Part shown: positions 10,081 through 19,261 of the stretch, in pieces
How positions within the stretch are numbered: position 1 is the stretch's first letter
How the letters are laid out: every line of letters starts with the position of its first letter
DNA from: Parashewanella spongiae
GTDB taxonomy: Bacteria > Pseudomonadota > Gammaproteobacteria > Enterobacterales > Shewanellaceae
Reading direction: 5' to 3'
DNA: 64,000 nt
Assembly: GCF_004358345.1 (NCBI RefSeq)
Contig: NZ_CP037952.1
Location: 3,782,001 to 3,846,000, forward strand
The notes under the pieces: model-generated
Database searches by the model: none
The model's input: only the letters and a program-made list of their open reading frames with translations
Told to the model about the DNA's origin: nothing
Program-made: the position numbers and the translations under genes

Positions 10081-10773
10081 CTATTGTTCTAAATCGGTAC
10101 TTTTTAACCTTTGTACTGAATGAACGCTTTTAAGTTTAATCGATTCTCCAATTTCCATTTTGTCTTCATTGTTTCTCACCATGACATATTTTTTCAAACT
10201 CGCCGTTGCCTCCGCCGCTACGCCTTGTCTTTCCAACTCTTTAGCAAATTGCTCACGCCATACTTGTGGTAATCCTTTTCTAACATGAAGTCTTCTACCA
10301 TCAAAACCAAGATTTTTAATTGTAAGATGAACATGTGGGCTGTCTGTGTCAGTGTGGAGTGCAAAGACATATTGATGGTTTTCTGAGAAGTTTTTTTTGG
10401 CAAATGAGCGAACAGCTTGTTTTACTGCTTTAGGTTCTGTGCCGAATGGCATGGATAGCACAAGGTGTGTGCTGTGTCGGGTTCGCTTTCGTTGTTGGTA
10501 GTCGGTTTCATTCCAGTCTTGTGCGAGTTGATGAATGGTTTGTTGGTCTTGGTACACTTGCCCTACTTCGTCTTCTAGCTCTAGTTTTCCGTTGCGGCTG
10601 ATGTAATCAAAATGGTTTGCAGTGTGTGCATTGTTGTAACCAAAGCCGCTGATTTTTACCATAACTTCAGGTGGCTTTTTATTGTGTCTACCATTACCTC
10701 TAACTCGGTTGGATTTGGTTCTGACATCGCCGTTGAGTAAGTTGTATATTCTATCGTTAATTAATCGGCTCAT
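10081..10773 (-). CDS. Short relaxase (mobilisation nuclease), copy 1
   Basis: A 230-residue relaxase-domain protein of the MobA/VirD2-like superfamily. The metal-binding HUH motif is present as H140-T-D142...H147-V-H149 in the stretch HTDTDSPHVHL. A tyrosine in the DYISRNGKLELED segment (Y57) may be the nicking residue. Relaxases cut one strand at oriT and lead it into a recipient cell, using another element's conjugation pore. The protein consists of little more than the nuclease domain; copy 2 at 44689 ends at nearly the same point, so the short length seems natural. It lies downstream of mobC but is separated from it by an inserted palindrome. Confidence 0.85.
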   Translation of the reverse strand: MSRLINDRIYNLLNGDVRTKSNRVRGNGRHNKKPPEVMVKISGFGYNNAHTANHFDYISRNGKLELEDEVGQVYQDQQTIHQLAQDWNETDYQQRKRTRHSTHLVLSMPFGTEPKAVKQAVRSFAKKNFSENHQYVFALHTDTDSPHVHLTIKNLGFDGRRLHVRKGLPQVWREQFAKELERQGVAAEATASLKKYVMVRNNEDKMEIGESIKLKSVHSVQRLKSTDLEQ

Positions 10774-10846
10774 TATTCACCTAAAACTTATGAACAAAGT
10801 GACAATGGCGCTGGGTACCCGCTTTCGCTGGTACGACGAAAAACTA
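10774..10846. repeat. Palindromic repeat separating mobC from the relaxase gene
   Basis: About 70 bases between the mobC stop and the relaxase start contain an imperfect palindrome (GGTACCCGC, short loop, GCTGGTAC near 10814-10834). It resembles the dispersed repeats whose reading frames give the WIPAFAGMT-type peptide. In the second mobilisation module the same two genes overlap by 23 bases, so this spacer is probably an insertion. The sequence ATGAG occurs at both edges, which could be a short target duplication. Confidence 0.55.
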
Positions 10847-11374
10847 CTCATCACTAAACTCCAATTCCCATCGTTTACAGTTTTGGTTGATCAGCTTGTT
10901 TACCATTGATTTGTGATCTGCAATTTTGTTATCCAGCATTTCAATCATTTCTCTGGTGATTTTGTCACTGTGCCGGAAATCGATATTCAAGACTCTGGCA
11001 ATTTGATTGAGATTCCGGCCTAGTGCCGCAAGTTGTCGATTGGAATCTCTTAGCACTTGCATTTCATCATCAGTAAGAACTGGTTCACGGTATAGGTTTG
11101 CCATGATAGATGCCCTTACCCAATTACTTTGGCTTAAGTACCCTTCTGCTATGGCTTGCTGCTGAACTTTTTGTAGGCAATGTTTAGTAAGGCGAACTGA
11201 CACTCTGTCGGTTTTGAGTTCGTTAATTTCGGCATCGTTACCTGCTTCCGGTGTGACCTTGTTGATCATCATCCGCAGCATATTGGATTGGCTGATACCG
11301 CTGTCTTTACAAAACTGTTGCCAGTTAGATTTTTCAAGATCGGATAAGCGTGTTTTAACGATATTATCACCCAT
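10844..11374 (-). CDS. mobC: MobC-like relaxosome accessory protein, copy 1
   Basis: A 176-residue protein with the MobC-family signature LRESNRQLAALGRNLNQIARVLN in its second half (split here only for description). The N-terminal half carries a ribbon-helix-helix-like segment followed by RVSVRLTKHCLQ. MobC proteins bind near oriT and help the relaxase open the strands. The gene is intact, unlike its frameshifted counterpart at 44173. It is transcribed toward the relaxase gene, and the oriT-like boxes lie about 100-180 bases upstream of its start. Confidence 0.85.
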   Translation of the reverse strand: MGDNIVKTRLSDLEKSNWQQFCKDSGISQSNMLRMMINKVTPEAGNDAEINELKTDRVSVRLTKHCLQKVQQQAIAEGYLSQSNWVRASIMANLYREPVLTDDEMQVLRDSNRQLAALGRNLNQIARVLNIDFRHSDKITREMIEMLDNKIADHKSMVNKLINQNCKRWELEFSDE

Positions 11375-11474
11375 GCTGTACTCCTGAATCAGCTAGGACT
11401 TAGTGTTTTCTTTATTTCACTTTTTTGTTTAAATTTCAAGCAAGAGATTGTAAGTTTGAAGCTATATTTTGTGT

Positions 11475-11551
11475 GGTACCAAATGCAGAAAAAACTGGTA
11501 CCAAATGTCACCGACGATGGCACCATTTGTCACCACCTTGCGAATCCTGCA
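11475..11551 (-). other. Candidate oriT / MobC-binding region, copy 1
   Basis: Upstream of mobC lie two direct repeats GGTACCAAATG (11475-11485, 11497-11507), a related GGCACCATTTG (11519-11529) and the box TTGCGAATCCTGCA (11538-11551). The same box on the other strand, followed by the same kind of TTGGTGCC repeats, lies at 44003-44057 upstream of the second mobC at nearly the same distance. Conservation of both spacing and order next to relaxase genes suggests an origin of transfer. The nick site itself cannot be placed. Confidence 0.55.
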
Positions 11552-11973
11552 TTAGTAAAATAAGCACTATCTTTCAATTTTTACAACAATTGGCTTATTT
11601 CAGGTATCGGAATAAAAACCACGCCAAAATTGGTTTTGTTCATCTCTTGCGGCGAGATGCAAATACCATTCACACTGATTAACTGTGTTTATTAGGGGGC
11701 AGTAGCAAAGTCAGTACAAGGCGTAATGACGAATCATAGCCTTAGCTATGGTGAGGAATTGCAACACAGTAATGGCGAAGCTAATGTTCCATTTATTACA
11801 TAGTTAATTGGTACGAATGGTATATTCACTTTAATGTGTGAAAAATCCCGTTCTATGATAATTTAGCCTGATTCGGGAGTATAAAAGTTAAGATTTACTA
11901 TTTTTTGAGTATTTATTAATTGTCTCTACACTTTAACTTGTTACGACAATGATAAATTAAGGCTATTTTCAAT
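11552..11973. other. Intergenic region before the repressor gene
   Basis: No gene is supported here. It contains a short hairpin CATAGC-CTTA-GCTATG near 11734-11749, an inverted pair TCCCG/CGGGA near 11848-11878, and TTGTC/GACAA arms near 11921-11950 just ahead of the repressor start. The last two are possible operator or promoter elements for the repressor, by position only. Confidence 0.35.
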
Positions 11974-12612
11974 ATGATGGAAACACTTGCACAGCGCCTC
12001 AAATTTGTTATGAAAGAGGCAGGTATAAACCAGTCTGAGCTTGCTGTACGTGTCGGTATCAAACAACAGGCGATTAGCCGTATGCTCAGGGGGGTTACTA
12101 AAAACTCTCGCTACTTTCTGCCCATTTGTAATGAGCTAAGTGTCAGTCCAAAGTGGTTAATGGAAGGCATTGGAGATATTTATACCAGAGATATTAATTC
12201 TGACGCTGTAATTCATCGCATACCTTTATTAACGCTCAAACAAGTGTTGAACTGGCCACAAAATAAAGCGCAACTGGCTGATGAAATTATTGAGACTTGG
12301 TGGGAAATATCCAGCACCAATGTTGGCCAAGATGGTTATGCAATTCGAGTACGTGGCGACAGTATGGAAGGCCAAGGTCATCGATGTATTTCTGAAGGGT
12401 GTGTATTGATTGTAGAATCGACATCTGAGTACGAATCTGGTGACTTGGTGATTGCTAAACTACCAACATCATCTTCAGCTTGTTTTAAGCAAATTGTTGA
12501 TGAAGCTGATGCAACCTACTTGATGTCCTTTAACCAAAATTATCCTTTGATTAAGTTTGAAAATGGCGAAGTGTTGGGTGTAATACGACAAGCGATTTAC
12601 GAATATTACTGA
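11974..12612 (+). CDS. LexA/CI-like repressor with S24 peptidase domain
   Basis: A 212-residue protein: an XRE-type helix-turn-helix (about residues 8-65, with QSELAVRVGIKQQAISRML) followed by a LexA-type self-cleavage domain. The catalytic serine is S130 in RVRGDSMEG and the likely lysine is K172 in ACFKQIVD, 42 residues later, a spacing like that of phage lambda CI. Such repressors hold a phage or mobile element silent and cleave themselves when RecA filaments form during DNA damage. It is next to mobilisation module 1, so it may control that module or a lost prophage. The start could be the second methionine at 11977. Confidence 0.88.
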   Translation: MMETLAQRLKFVMKEAGINQSELAVRVGIKQQAISRMLRGVTKNSRYFLPICNELSVSPKWLMEGIGDIYTRDINSDAVIHRIPLLTLKQVLNWPQNKAQLADEIIETWWEISSTNVGQDGYAIRVRGDSMEGQGHRCISEGCVLIVESTSEYESGDLVIAKLPTSSSACFKQIVDEADATYLMSFNQNYPLIKFENGEVLGVIRQAIYEYY

Positions 12613-12620
12613 TCTGCCCA

Positions 12621-13136
12621 TTAAATTGTTGCAACCACTAACCACATTTTGTTTTTCAACATTTGCTGAGCACGTCTTACCGTTTGCTTCTCGGAATGGA
12701 ATAGCTTGATACTGATTTGCCCAAGTTCTTGCTGCCTTAATCTTAAAGGATTGGCTACAAACCAATCTGTAAAGTAAATGCCATCTGATATTCGCCATTC
12801 ATAGCCTTGCTGATCTTCTATCTTGATGCTGTGAAGTAAATCTGCTGCTATGTAAGTTAAGATTTCAAAAAAACTTTCAAACTCATTTTCTTGTTCATTT
12901 AAATCCTTATAGCTTTTGATAGCTTGGGTTAAACAAATGCTAAAAAGAGACTCATCAAATATTCTAATACTGCCTGAAAGGTAATAGGCAAAAGCCTTAA
13001 GGTGAATTGCAGCTTCTGGAAAACTTGATAAAAACTGAGTTAACTTAGGCGATAGGCTTAAATGCTTTACTCTCCAACAATCTAGCGTTTCATCGACACT
13101 GATGGTTGATACTTTTAACTGGATAATTTTTGTCAT
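12621..13136 (-). CDS. Hypothetical protein, 171 residues
   Basis: I do not recognise this protein. It is soluble in appearance, with no signal peptide or membrane segment, and is rich in aromatic residues in its middle (FESFFEILTYIAADLLHS). The gene converges with the upstream repressor, with nine bases between stop codons. A purine-poor, well-organised frame and a start shortly after AGGTGATC (GAGG-like on the minus strand) support it as real. Nothing in the sequence points to a function. Confidence 0.6.
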   Translation of the reverse strand: MTKIIQLKVSTISVDETLDCWRVKHLSLSPKLTQFLSSFPEAAIHLKAFAYYLSGSIRIFDESLFSICLTQAIKSYKDLNEQENEFESFFEILTYIAADLLHSIKIEDQQGYEWRISDGIYFTDWFVANPLRLRQQELGQISIKLFHSEKQTVRRAQQMLKNKMWLVVATI

Positions 13137-13476
13137 AGATCACCTCGCTATATTACTTCAATAACGAATCCATTCAGACTCTCCTGTTCACTAATTCATA
13201 CTTTTCCTGTAAAAAATATCTCTGAAAATCAAACTGTTTTCATGTGCCAAAGTAAACAAAGATTAATTTCTTGTTCCTTGACTATATAGAACGGTAAATC
13301 TTAAGCTGGCTCGAAACATCCAGAATAACAAGCCTTGCGTAATTCATTAATTACTTTAGCTAATTTGGCGTTTACAAAAATTATGCAATGAAGCCGTTAA
13401 ATCAATGTTAGGTAAGTTTGTAATAAAGATTAAGACTATTGAAGGAATAAGACTCTTAACAAAAACAAGGTAATAA
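13137..13476. promoter_or_regulatory. Divergent intergenic region, 340 bases
   Basis: This AT-rich stretch separates two divergent genes and must hold promoters for both. I see no convincing operator, riboswitch or gene. A possible Shine-Dalgarno AAGG at 13467-13470 precedes the transporter start. Confidence 0.35.
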
Positions 13477-14700
13477 GTGACTATGCAAGTGACATTCAAA
13501 AAAGCCTTTTTCATCGTTTTTTTGCCGTTTGCCATTGCCTTTATTCTAAGCTGCCTTTTTAGAACAATGAATGCGGTATTAGTGCCGACTTTACTGCATT
13601 TAACACAAGCCACGCCATCTGAGCTAGGATTGTTAAATGCAACCTACTTTCTCGCCTATGCTCTATTTCAAATACCGTTAGGTACTCTTCTCGACAACTA
13701 TGGTGCAAGAAAGATCCAGTCTGTGTTGTTTATCATCGGTGGCCTTGGGTTGCTCTTATCTGGAGTAACGAATCACATTGGAGTTATCGCTATTGGCCAT
13801 GCTTTGCTTGGGATAGGAATGTCCGGTGGTTTAATGGCAGCATTTAAGATGATCGTTCAGTGGTTTCCCAGCGAAAAAATTCCGATATTAAATGGAATCA
13901 TGATGACCTTTGGCGGCATTGGAATACTTCTATCAGCAACGCCTACTGAATATTTAGTTTCTCATTACGGGTGGAAGGTTCTTAACATCAGTTTTGGCAT
14001 TTTTGCTATCTGTGTTGCCGCACTTATTTATTTAGTCGTTCCAGAGACAAAAGTAGCCACTGAAAAGTCTAGCCTATCAAAGCAACTTAAAGCTCTTTCT
14101 GAAATATTTAAATCAAAATATTTTTGGTCTATTGCACTCATTACCACAAGTGTTTTGCCAAGCTTTATGGCCATTCATGGTTTATGGATTGAAAACTGGC
14201 TGCAAACTGTGTCAAACGCACCACAAAGCAAGATTGACGTTTACCTAGTTATCATGGCTATCGCTATGACCATTAGCTTGTTGTCAACCGGGTATATAGC
14301 CAGAGTAGCCAATCACTTCAAAATACCACTTGAGAACATACTGGCTTTTCTTGTTGTTATTTATATCGCAATTGAGCTGGTACTGATCACCGCCCAAAGC
14401 AATTACGACTGGATTTGGTGGGTGCTGTTAAGCTTAATTTCCCAAATTTTTAACTTGTCATACGCAGTGCTAACTCAACACTTCCAAAAAACACATTCAG
14501 GCCGGGCAAATACAGCATTGAATGTTGTGGTATTTTCTTCTGTTTTTGTCATCCAATATCTCATTGGATTAATCGTCACAGCATCGAATCATTACTTTGA
14601 TTTAGCAACAAGCTATAAAGTGAGCTTTATGCTGCCAGTGTTGATTCAAGCGTTCTGTCTTGGTGTGTTTTTTCGGTTAAAAAAAGAGCTTACTGTTTAA
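13477..14700 (+). CDS. Major facilitator superfamily transporter
   Basis: A 407-residue inner-membrane protein with about twelve hydrophobic segments. The loop after helix 2 carries the MFS pattern GTLLDNYGARKIQ (G-x-x-x-D-x-x-G-x-R-K). The overall layout resembles nitrate/nitrite- or sugar-phosphate-like MFS exporters, but the substrate cannot be read from the sequence. Two starts are possible: GTG at 13477, six bases after AAGG, or ATG at 13483. A charged linker in the middle (near TKVATEKSSLSKQLK) separates the two six-helix halves. Confidence 0.85.
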   Translation: MTMQVTFKKAFFIVFLPFAIAFILSCLFRTMNAVLVPTLLHLTQATPSELGLLNATYFLAYALFQIPLGTLLDNYGARKIQSVLFIIGGLGLLLSGVTNHIGVIAIGHALLGIGMSGGLMAAFKMIVQWFPSEKIPILNGIMMTFGGIGILLSATPTEYLVSHYGWKVLNISFGIFAICVAALIYLVVPETKVATEKSSLSKQLKALSEIFKSKYFWSIALITTSVLPSFMAIHGLWIENWLQTVSNAPQSKIDVYLVIMAIAMTISLLSTGYIARVANHFKIPLENILAFLVVIYIAIELVLITAQSNYDWIWWVLLSLISQIFNLSYAVLTQHFQKTHSGRANTALNVVVFSSVFVIQYLIGLIVTASNHYFDLATSYKVSFMLPVLIQAFCLGVFFRLKKELTV

Positions 14701-14812
14701 AAATAAGTTCTGCACCGCTTTCATGCTTGAGTCTCTTTTATAGCATTTTCGATGCAGTTCTCCTACTTAATGCTGTTAGTTCTAACGACCATTTTTGGTT
14801 TTAACAGAAATG

Positions 14813-16228
14813 TTAACCATAAATAATATCTAAAATTTCTTCATAATGTTTCTTCCACGTCATATGTGAATGAACAATACCATCACAATTTATATTTTTA
14901 ATTTTTTCTGATTCAAAAGTTATCGGGTTTATACCAATAGGATTGCTTAAACCTGCGTTGGCAGTTCTATATATCACAGAGAGAACCTTATCGTGTACGC
15001 TATGACAGTTATAGATGCACCCATCGACTGCACTTGATGCTTTTTGCCAACCACTCTTATCGTCTTTTCCTACAGCACCACCTAAAAGAATAACATCACT
15101 GATATACTTTTTACTTTTTGAGGACAATGCCTCTAAAGCATAATAAATCACTCGACATCCAAGTGAATGTCCTACTAATCTAAATTTTTGTCCTTCAGTC
15201 CTAGATATAGCATCAGCTAGCTGGACACCTGATTGAGCAGCTCTCACCATAGCTTCATGCCACGGATTACCAATTAGGTCACCAAGCATTGCAACGTAAC
15301 CTAATGGGTTTAATTTTTTTGCGGCATTTTTACCTCCGGCTTTTCCTAATTGAAGTAAAATTCTCTTTGCAGCTTGATTTCCTACTCCCATAGCAAAAGC
15401 TTCACCAAGCTTTAAGTTAGTCTTTGATGCCCAGTTGAGAGAATACATAGTTTGAGAAGGATCAAATGCCAATTGAGCACATTGCCAGTCATAAAAATCA
15501 ACTTCATTTTCTTGCGTGAATCCATTGATAAATACCACTTTCTTATCTTCATCTCTTTTCCGTAATAATGAGATAGCGAAACTCTTGTCATCACCATGAT
15601 ATTTATTGGCAATGACTCCTCCCATTACACCACCTAAAGCTAAACCAGCAGCAGAAACTATAGATGTACCAGCTGCTACAGAACCACCTATTGCAGCCAG
15701 TGAAGCACTAGTCAAAGCTGCCCCTGATAAAGAGTTAATTGCAACGCCAGTGGAAGCAGTTCCAAGTAATCCCATGTTGCCTAATGCAGCCGCAATAGGT
15801 GCTGCACCAGCACCACTAGTGACTGCTACACCTGCAATACTAACCATTCCAGCCACACCATATCCTGTATATTTACTGGCCTTCATTAGATTAAACTTTT
15901 CTCTTTCGAATATTTTTTGGTATTCAGCTATATCATCAAGTTTCATGCTTAAATTCGGAAATGAAGCTATCGTTCCATCATGCTCAGCACATAGTTCATT
16001 ATCCCAAGATTGAGCAAGCTTTGAGAACTTACTCTCCTTTTCAATCACTTTTAATATTGTATTATTTGGTTTTCCTTTCGCCATGTTGTTACAAAACCGA
16101 CAAACAAGAGTTTCGTTTTTACATAATGAACAAATATAAGTATTTCTCTTAAAGTTTTCTTTTTTAATAAGGCGATGACTAGTTTTTTCGTAGCACCAAG
16201 AGCAATAGGCTGTTTTAGTTTCTGTCAT
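14813..16228 (-). CDS. Zinc-ribbon and DUF726-like alpha/beta hydrolase protein
   Basis: A 471-residue protein in three parts. Residues 8-50 hold paired cysteine motifs (CSWC, CSLC, CRFC) typical of zinc ribbons. Residues 121-208 are glycine/alanine-rich and hydrophobic, probably inserting into or crossing a membrane. Residues 230-460 form an alpha/beta hydrolase resembling the DUF726 (TMCO4-like) family: nucleophile S355 in GHSLG, a likely acid D413 in SVHDKVL, and histidines near 452-454. The family is mostly eukaryotic and poorly understood; lipid ester cleavage is plausible. It is followed upstream on the same strand by a SHOCT membrane protein with a 96-base gap, so the two may work together at the membrane. 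Confidence 0.72.
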   Translation of the reverse strand: MTETKTAYCSWCYEKTSHRLIKKENFKRNTYICSLCKNETLVCRFCNNMAKGKPNNTILKVIEKESKFSKLAQSWDNELCAEHDGTIASFPNLSMKLDDIAEYQKIFEREKFNLMKASKYTGYGVAGMVSIAGVAVTSGAGAAPIAAALGNMGLLGTASTGVAINSLSGAALTSASLAAIGGSVAAGTSIVSAAGLALGGVMGGVIANKYHGDDKSFAISLLRKRDEDKKVVFINGFTQENEVDFYDWQCAQLAFDPSQTMYSLNWASKTNLKLGEAFAMGVGNQAAKRILLQLGKAGGKNAAKKLNPLGYVAMLGDLIGNPWHEAMVRAAQSGVQLADAISRTEGQKFRLVGHSLGCRVIYYALEALSSKSKKYISDVILLGGAVGKDDKSGWQKASSAVDGCIYNCHSVHDKVLSVIYRTANAGLSNPIGINPITFESEKIKNINCDGIVHSHMTWKKHYEEILDIIYG

Positions 16229-16324
16229 ATTAATTTATTTTCAAAATTATTAGGTGAGTAACTTTGTTGTTCGTTAAGTTATCTGTGGAAAGTACAAACA
16301 TATTCTTGGCATTTTAATTTATAA

Positions 16325-16669
16325 TTATTCTGCAAATTTCTCGTACATACTTTTTGCTTTTGCGTTGAACTCTTCTTTAGTAATAGCACCTTCATCAAAT
16401 AATCGTTTTAGCTTATCCATTTCATCATCAAACTTTTTTCTTTTTTCAGAAGACATTTTTGTATAAACATCCCACAGACGCTTTGCAGTATCTAACGTTA
16501 TTGTCCCTCCGAAAACCCAATACACTAGAGTCCACCCAGCAGCACCAACAACTCCAATTGGGGCAAATGCTGTTGTTGCTGCAATAATAGCTGCTGTACC
16601 TCCTGCTGCTAAAACTCCTTTCATTATAGGGTTATCAACTGCTGTTAATAATTTATCAAGATCAAACAT
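16325..16669 (-). CDS. Small membrane protein with C-terminal SHOCT domain
   Basis: A 114-residue protein. Residues about 16-60 are glycine/alanine-rich and hydrophobic (two possible membrane passes). The C-terminal residues 87-112 match the SHOCT pattern, with KLKRLFDEGAITKEEFNAK. SHOCT domains are short oligomerisation tails found on many bacterial membrane proteins and toxins. It lies just upstream of the DUF726-like gene and shares its Gly/Ala-rich membrane character, so a joint complex is a reasonable guess. Confidence 0.72.
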   Translation of the reverse strand: MFDLDKLLTAVDNPIMKGVLAAGGTAAIIAATTAFAPIGVVGAAGWTLVYWVFGGTITLDTAKRLWDVYTKMSSEKRKKFDDEMDKLKRLFDEGAITKEEFNAKAKSMYEKFAE

Positions 16670-16783
16670 TTAAAATAAAAGGCTTCAAAGTAGTAGGTAC
16701 TTTTATGATATCTTGAACAATTTTGATTTGCTATCCAAATAGGGTACTAAAGATTTCTAGATTTGATACAGAGCATAGTTTTC

Positions 16784-17590
16784 TCAGTAATTGAATATTC
16801 TCCCCCCCAACAATTCACCTACAACCCGCCAAAACTCATCAGCCTGCTCCAGCATTGGCCAGTGTCCTGCACCTTTGATTATCACTCGCTCGTAATCAAC
16901 CTTTTTTAAATTTTCTAGCTCCAGCCGTGACATAGTATGCTCACCATGAACGTATAAATTTTTGCAAGCCAATCTGTCGTAAATAGAATCAATATGATTA
17001 CCAGCAAGCATTTCTGTGGATGATTTTGCCCATGCATGAACGATATTTGGATCGGATTTTTTGATGTTTTCAAGGTAGCGGTTAAGGCTGGGATTTGACT
17101 CTGCACCCTCCTTTAAACGAGAGTACATATATTCGACAAACTCAGTAGCGTTTTCATAATCATTGGCTTTTGTTATAGAGCGAGCATCAATCTTATCTTC
17201 GACTAACATACCTTCGACATTGATGAAAAAGATTACGTTTTCTGATCTAGTCAGTAGATTAGCAGTCAGATGTGTGGCAATTGTAGCTCCTAAAGAATGG
17301 CCAAGAATGATCAAGGGCTTTTCTGACGAATATGTTGTAATTAGCTGTTCAAGTAAGGTAATTACATTTTTTAAATCTAAATACTTATCTTCGAAACAGC
17401 TTTTGCCAAAACCGGGAAGATCGGGAATGAATATATTGAATTGCTGAGCTATCGATGTTTCAAATACGCCTTGCAAGCTTTCACTACATTCCGTAAACCC
17501 ATGAATTAACCACATATCAGCTGGTGCATTTTGATTTTTTATATAGACAATATGTGTACCTGTACTTTCATCAAACATCTCTAATGGCAT
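16784..17590 (-). CDS. Alpha/beta hydrolase
   Basis: A 268-residue soluble hydrolase. The oxyanion-hole segment is WLIHGFTECSES (27-38), the nucleophile S99 lies in GHSLG (97-101), and the catalytic histidine is in the C-terminal GAGHWPMLEQ motif. This matches the MhpC/BioH-like fold; candidate substrates are esters or C-C bonded small molecules, but the sequence does not say which. It starts 12 bases after the methyltransferase-like gene and ends the same-strand run that begins with the MHS transporter, suggesting a small catabolic or tailoring operon. Confidence 0.82.
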   Translation of the reverse strand: MPLEMFDESTGTHIVYIKNQNAPADMWLIHGFTECSESLQGVFETSIAQQFNIFIPDLPGFGKSCFEDKYLDLKNVITLLEQLITTYSSEKPLIILGHSLGATIATHLTANLLTRSENVIFFINVEGMLVEDKIDARSITKANDYENATEFVEYMYSRLKEGAESNPSLNRYLENIKKSDPNIVHAWAKSSTEMLAGNHIDSIYDRLACKNLYVHGEHTMSRLELENLKKVDYERVIIKGAGHWPMLEQADEFWRVVGELLGGRIFNY

Positions 17591-17602
17591 TTGAATCTCC
17601 TA

Positions 17603-18298
17603 CTATCTGTTACTGTCTACTTTTTTGATTTGTAACATCTGATTAGCGCCTTTGGTAAAGTGGTAGTCGACATCGACAATCTCAAAGTTCACTGATTGCT
17701 GTTCAAGTGCTGTTAATACAAACTTTAACTGCTCGGGTGTTTTTCTATCGTTTCCAATCAGCGGAAAAATTCTGACTTCTTTTGCAACTCTTACCAACTC
17801 AAGCACAGACTTGATATGAAAATCAGTCGATAAGATTTCCGAGTATAAACACAGAAAGTTTCCACATAATGCCAAATCAAAACAGTCATCAACAAACGGT
17901 AATATTGGTAGACTTGCGTTTAAATATCTATCATCGTCCTTTGCTTTAGAAAAGTCGTCCAAAAAAGTCTTTGAAGCATTGAGCCGATGAGCTTTTAGAT
18001 CTTTAGGGTCTTTGAAGTAATTCCAGTTAAAGTCATTTACTGAGTTCAGTATCTTTGGGTAAATCAGCTCGTATGAAGTGTTAACTTTTTGGTCAATTTT
18101 TTCAGGAGTTAATCGGTAAAGAGGATCACAGGACGTTACATCCACTCCTAATGCAGTAGCTGTAACATTGAATGACGATGCACCATCGGCACAACCTAAA
18201 ATCTTCCTTTTGAGATCAGCCTTTGTTAAAGAGAACATTCTTTGGTATTCATCAAATGAACGGCTCCAAACCAATACATGATCTAGCAAAAACGGCAT
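17603..18298 (-). CDS. Class I SAM-dependent methyltransferase-like protein
   Basis: A 231-residue protein. The glycine-rich motif I is KILGCADGASSFN (32-44), followed by the acidic second strand VDVTSCDPLYRL, which would bind S-adenosylmethionine. A later LALCGNFLCLY segment fits motif IV/V. The motif I CADGAS differs from the commoner D-x-G-x-G but is seen in methyltransferase-like proteins. No specific substrate can be assigned. It sits between the LysR gene and the alpha/beta hydrolase with gaps of 10-12 bases, so co-transcription is likely. Confidence 0.65.
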   Translation of the reverse strand: MPFLLDHVLVWSRSFDEYQRMFSLTKADLKRKILGCADGASSFNVTATALGVDVTSCDPLYRLTPEKIDQKVNTSYELIYPKILNSVNDFNWNYFKDPKDLKAHRLNASKTFLDDFSKAKDDDRYLNASLPILPFVDDCFDLALCGNFLCLYSEILSTDFHIKSVLELVRVAKEVRIFPLIGNDRKTPEQLKFVLTALEQQSVNFEIVDVDYHFTKGANQMLQIKKVDSNR

Positions 18299-18308
18299 AG
18301 GCTATTTC

Positions 18309-19247
18309 TCACTCCGATTCATCAAGGTTCTGTTTATCAATCCTTATTGACGGAACCGTTAAGTTCTCAAAAATAAAATCAATAAAACATCTCATTCGCT
18401 TGGGTAGATTCTTATTGGCGTAGGGATGAATCAGGTAAATTGAATTTGTGATTGTTTTATACTGAGTCAGCAACGGCATTAATAATCCCGCATTAATTTC
18501 ATTGGCCACAATAAATGTCGGCGCATAAATCAGGGCTACACCACTTAAAGCAAGGTGTTTTACGAATAGCGCATTATTGGTAAACACATTGGTTTTTACT
18601 GGGATGCTGTAAACTTCGTCACCATCAAAAAATGTCCAAATTCTTTCGGCTGGCTGAATGCCGTGATGACAGTCTAAGCAATTATGTTTTTCGAGATCAT
18701 TGAGTGTTTTTGGTGTGCCATGGTGCTTTAGATAGGATTCACTGGCGCAAACCGTATAGCCATGCGTAAGAACTAACCTCGATATCGCTGATGAGTCCTC
18801 TAATCGGCCGCATCGGAAAGCAATGTCATATTCATCAATGGCTGGCAATGCGCCAAGTGCACCGTCCAGTGTGATCTCCAATTCAACATCACTGTATTGT
18901 TGTAAAAACTTCTCCAATAGATCAGAGAGAATTAAGTTGCTGAAGTTTTGTAACGCTGATATCTTGATCTTCCCTTTGGGGTTTTCATGTATATCAATAA
19001 CCTGCTCGCAAACAGAGCCGAGTTCGGATTGTATGTTTGCACATTGCCGATACAGAATTTCACCAGCTTCAGTCAAAGCTAAGGTTCGTGTTGTTCTCTT
19101 TAATAGCTTGACACCTAGTGATGCTTCTAATTGAGAAATGCGCTTACTCACAGCAGCAGCGGTCTTTTCGTTTTTATCTGCTGCGGCCGTGAAGCTTTTA
19201 TACTTAACGACATCAACAAACAGCATCATATCGTTTACTGGAAGCAT
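18309..19247 (-). CDS. LysR-family transcriptional regulator
   Basis: A 312-residue protein with the LysR winged helix at residues 1-65 (FTAAADKNEKTAAAVSKRISQLE) and a periplasmic-binding-like effector domain from about 95. Regulators of this group are often CrgA/DsdC-like; the effector is unknown. Unusually it is not divergent from a target gene but lies inside a same-strand run, 15 bases after the transporter gene and 10 before the methyltransferase-like gene, so it may control its own operon. Confidence 0.88.
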   Translation of the reverse strand: MLPVNDMMLFVDVVKYKSFTAAADKNEKTAAAVSKRISQLEASLGVKLLKRTTRTLALTEAGEILYRQCANIQSELGSVCEQVIDIHENPKGKIKISALQNFSNLILSDLLEKFLQQYSDVELEITLDGALGALPAIDEYDIAFRCGRLEDSSAISRLVLTHGYTVCASESYLKHHGTPKTLNDLEKHNCLDCHHGIQPAERIWTFFDGDEVYSIPVKTNVFTNNALFVKHLALSGVALIYAPTFIVANEINAGLLMPLLTQYKTITNSIYLIHPYANKNLPKRMRCFIDFIFENLTVPSIRIDKQNLDESE

Positions 19248-19261
19248 GGTGACTCCATGAC

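Noticed and set aside
11425-11682. Open frame of 85 codons upstream of mobC
   Set aside because: It covers the oriT-like repeats shared with module 2, where the frame is not conserved.
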